Assembly: GCA_964440305.1 (NCBI GenBank)
Contig: CAYTRS010000016.1
Coordinates: forward strand, 1-13,977
Length of the DNA: 13,977 nucleotides
Reading direction: 5' to 3'
From: CAYTRS01 sp964440305
Lineage (GTDB): Bacteria; Patescibacteriota; Minisyncoccia; Moranbacterales; JAKLHP01
Shown here: one piece after another, positions 13,295 to 13,977 of the stretch
How the letters are laid out: each line of letters opens with the position of its first letter
Numbering within the stretch: position 1 is the first letter of the stretch
The notes under the pieces: model-generated
The model's database searches: none
Told to the model about the DNA's origin: nothing
Seen by the model: only the letters and a program-made list of their open reading frames with translations
Program-made: the position numbers and the translations under genes

Positions 13295-13702
13295 ATGTTC
13301 AATGTTTCTACTGGTAAATACTTCTGGACCAAGCATTCTCTCGCGAAAATGCGCTTTTATGGCTTGAGCCAGCAAAGAGTAAAAAGAGTCATTCGCAGTC
13401 CCCAAAGAATTGAAGAAGGGATTGTGAAAAATACGATTGCGGTCATGCAACCGCCGTCTTTTAGGAATGTAAACGGCAAAAAAACCTGGAGCCAGGAAAT
13501 CTGGGCGATGTACCAAATTAAATCTCGAAATCCGAAATCCGAAATCCGAAACGCAAATGAAAAATTGAAAAATTTATTATCAGACGATAAACAAATAAAA
13601 ATCATTAGCGCGTGGCGGTATCCGGGAGTTAGCCCGAAAAACAATCCGATTCCGGAGGAAATATTGAACGAAATTCAAGAGAATTTCGCTAATTTCCAAT
13701 AA
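13295..13702 (+). CDS. Hypothetical protein, weak resemblance to DUF4258/RelE-fold proteins
   Basis: A 135-residue protein I do not recognise with certainty. The start, FWTKHSLAKMRFYGLSQQRVKRVIRSPQRIEEGI, has the His-x(n)-Lys-Met followed by 'gls...v..vi..P' layout of DUF4258-like small proteins in the RelE/BrnT fold range. It continues with NTIAVMQPP, EIWAMYQIK and KIISAWRYPGVSPKNNPIPEEIL. Residues about 78-90 (RNPKSEIRNANEK) come from an in-frame 7-nt-period array, probably inserted between the two strands ending AMYQIK and beginning KIIS. The C-terminal residues and TAA also come from a repeat array (13697-13724). No antitoxin partner is evident. A toxin role is therefore not supported; it may be a stand-alone protein of this fold. 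Confidence 0.6.
   Translation: MFNVSTGKYFWTKHSLAKMRFYGLSQQRVKRVIRSPQRIEEGIVKNTIAVMQPPSFRNVNGKKTWSQEIWAMYQIKSRNPKSEIRNANEKLKNLLSDDKQIKIISAWRYPGVSPKNNPIPEEILNEIQENFANFQ
13526..13560 (+). repeat. Five 7-nt units inside the hypothetical gene
   Basis: CGAAATC three times, CGAAACG, CAAATGA. The clearest heptamer array in the window, translated in frame within the gene at 13295-13702. Confidence 0.88.
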
Positions 13703-13778
13703 CCAATTACCAATTTCCAATTTAGGAATTTAATACTGAATATTTTGTTAAGAACCAAGGACTGAATATTAGGAATTT
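13697..13778. repeat. 7-nt units and direct repeats after the hypothetical gene
   Basis: CAATAAC, CAATTAC, CAATTTC, CAATTTA (13697-13724) contain the stop codon of the preceding gene. Downstream ACTGAATATT occurs at 13735-13744 and 13761-13770, and TTAGGAATTT at 13722-13731 and 13769-13778, so the spacer appears built by local duplication. Confidence 0.65.
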
Positions 13779-13790
13779 TGTTGAATTTTG

Positions 13791-13799
13791 TGTTATAAT
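13791..13799 (+). promoter_or_regulatory. Extended -10 promoter upstream of the last gene
   Basis: TGTTATAAT is a TGn extended -10 element with a perfect TATAAT hexamer (13794-13799), about 32 bases before GTG 13831. The -35 region is weak. Confidence 0.4.
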
Positions 13800-13830
13800 T
13801 TAAGCGGAGAAAACTAATCTTCTGTTTTTT

Positions 13831-13977
13831 GTGGAACGAAAAGAAAAAGAAAATATAAAGATATTCCGCAAGCTTTCTGGGAAGTTCGTTTTTGTGTTAT
13901 TTCTAGCGGCTGTTTTTGTGACATTTAATTTTAATTTGTCAGACTGCGGTAATGGAAGTATTTTTGCTAGCGCTCAA
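13831..13977 (+). CDS. Start of a secreted or membrane-anchored protein (3'-truncated by window edge)
   Basis: An open frame of 49 codons from GTG 13831 to the window end. The N-terminus MERKEKENIKIFRKLSGK is strongly basic, then FVFVLFLAAVFVTFNFNL is a hydrophobic stretch, followed by SDCGNGSIFASAQ with a small-residue ASA near the end. This is the shape of a Sec signal peptide or a signal anchor. The mature domain lies outside the window, so no function can be given. GTG is the only standard start in frame near the TATAAT element; there is no good Shine-Dalgarno. Confidence 0.6.
   Translation, partial: MERKEKENIKIFRKLSGKFVFVLFLAAVFVTFNFNLSDCGNGSIFASAQ

Noticed and set aside
13526..13560. 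CRISPR-like repeat array
   Set aside because: The repeat unit is only 7 nt with no spacers, and no cas genes are nearby.

Overview
The window looks like a fragment of a Candidate Phyla Radiation (Patescibacteria) genome, most like Parcubacteria/Moranbacteria. The reasons are compact AT-rich genes, short minimal versions of common proteins, a peptidoglycan cluster dominated by Mur, FemAB and PBP functions, and degenerate short-period repeats scattered between and inside genes. TGA is used as an ordinary stop (FemAB-like gene, LytR_C gene), so the code is standard and not the Gracilibacteria type. This placement is inference; no rRNA is present. The sequence is a scaffold with three 100-N gaps. 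Two of them sit between identical 55-bp flanks and are almost certainly unmerged contig overlaps.

Layout. Positions 1-405 hold the 3' part of ruvC. Positions 495-4550 hold four tightly packed plus-strand genes: a 7TM membrane protein of the kind usually fused to an inactive transglutaminase, an ATP-grasp ligase fused to a RimB-like retropepsin, and two further AT-rich ATP-grasp enzymes, the second resembling cyanophycin synthetase/GshF. A class A penicillin-binding protein follows 9 bp later (4560-6800), then ruvA (6813-7385). Next come a FemAB-type aminoacyltransferase (7606-8718), a membrane-anchored LytR_C protein (8750-9373) and a MurE-like Mur ligase (9370-10832, interrupted by a gap but in frame once the duplicated 55 bp is collapsed). 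A minus-strand divergent-PAP2 protein (10835-11284) converges on murE. Then lemA (11381-11932), htpX (12066-12775, with a real internal gap), a four-helix-bundle (S23-like) protein (12814-13173), an unrecognised protein with weak DUF4258/RelE-fold resemblance (13295-13702) and the start of a secreted or membrane protein (13831-end).

How the genes fit together. PBP1A, the FemAB-like enzyme, the LytR_C protein and the MurE-like ligase point to murein synthesis and cross-bridging. The 7TM plus ATP-grasp/protease plus two ATP-grasp block, directly upstream of the PBP, looks like an envelope-associated system that ligates and trims an amino acid or peptide. It is a reduced and rearranged form of the known ATP-grasp/inactive-transglutaminase/retropepsin neighbourhoods and is the best candidate for a little-described system here. 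RuvC and RuvA flank this block.

The other striking feature is a family of degenerate arrays with a period of exactly 7 nt (variants such as CGAAATC, AATGACA, TTTTCAA, TATACAA, CTTTTCG). They occur in at least ten places, both intergenic and in frame within femAB, murE and the 13295 gene, and they supply start or stop codons to several genes. Small GC-rich palindromes are embedded in or near these arrays inside coding sequence, in the manner of Rickettsia palindromic elements.
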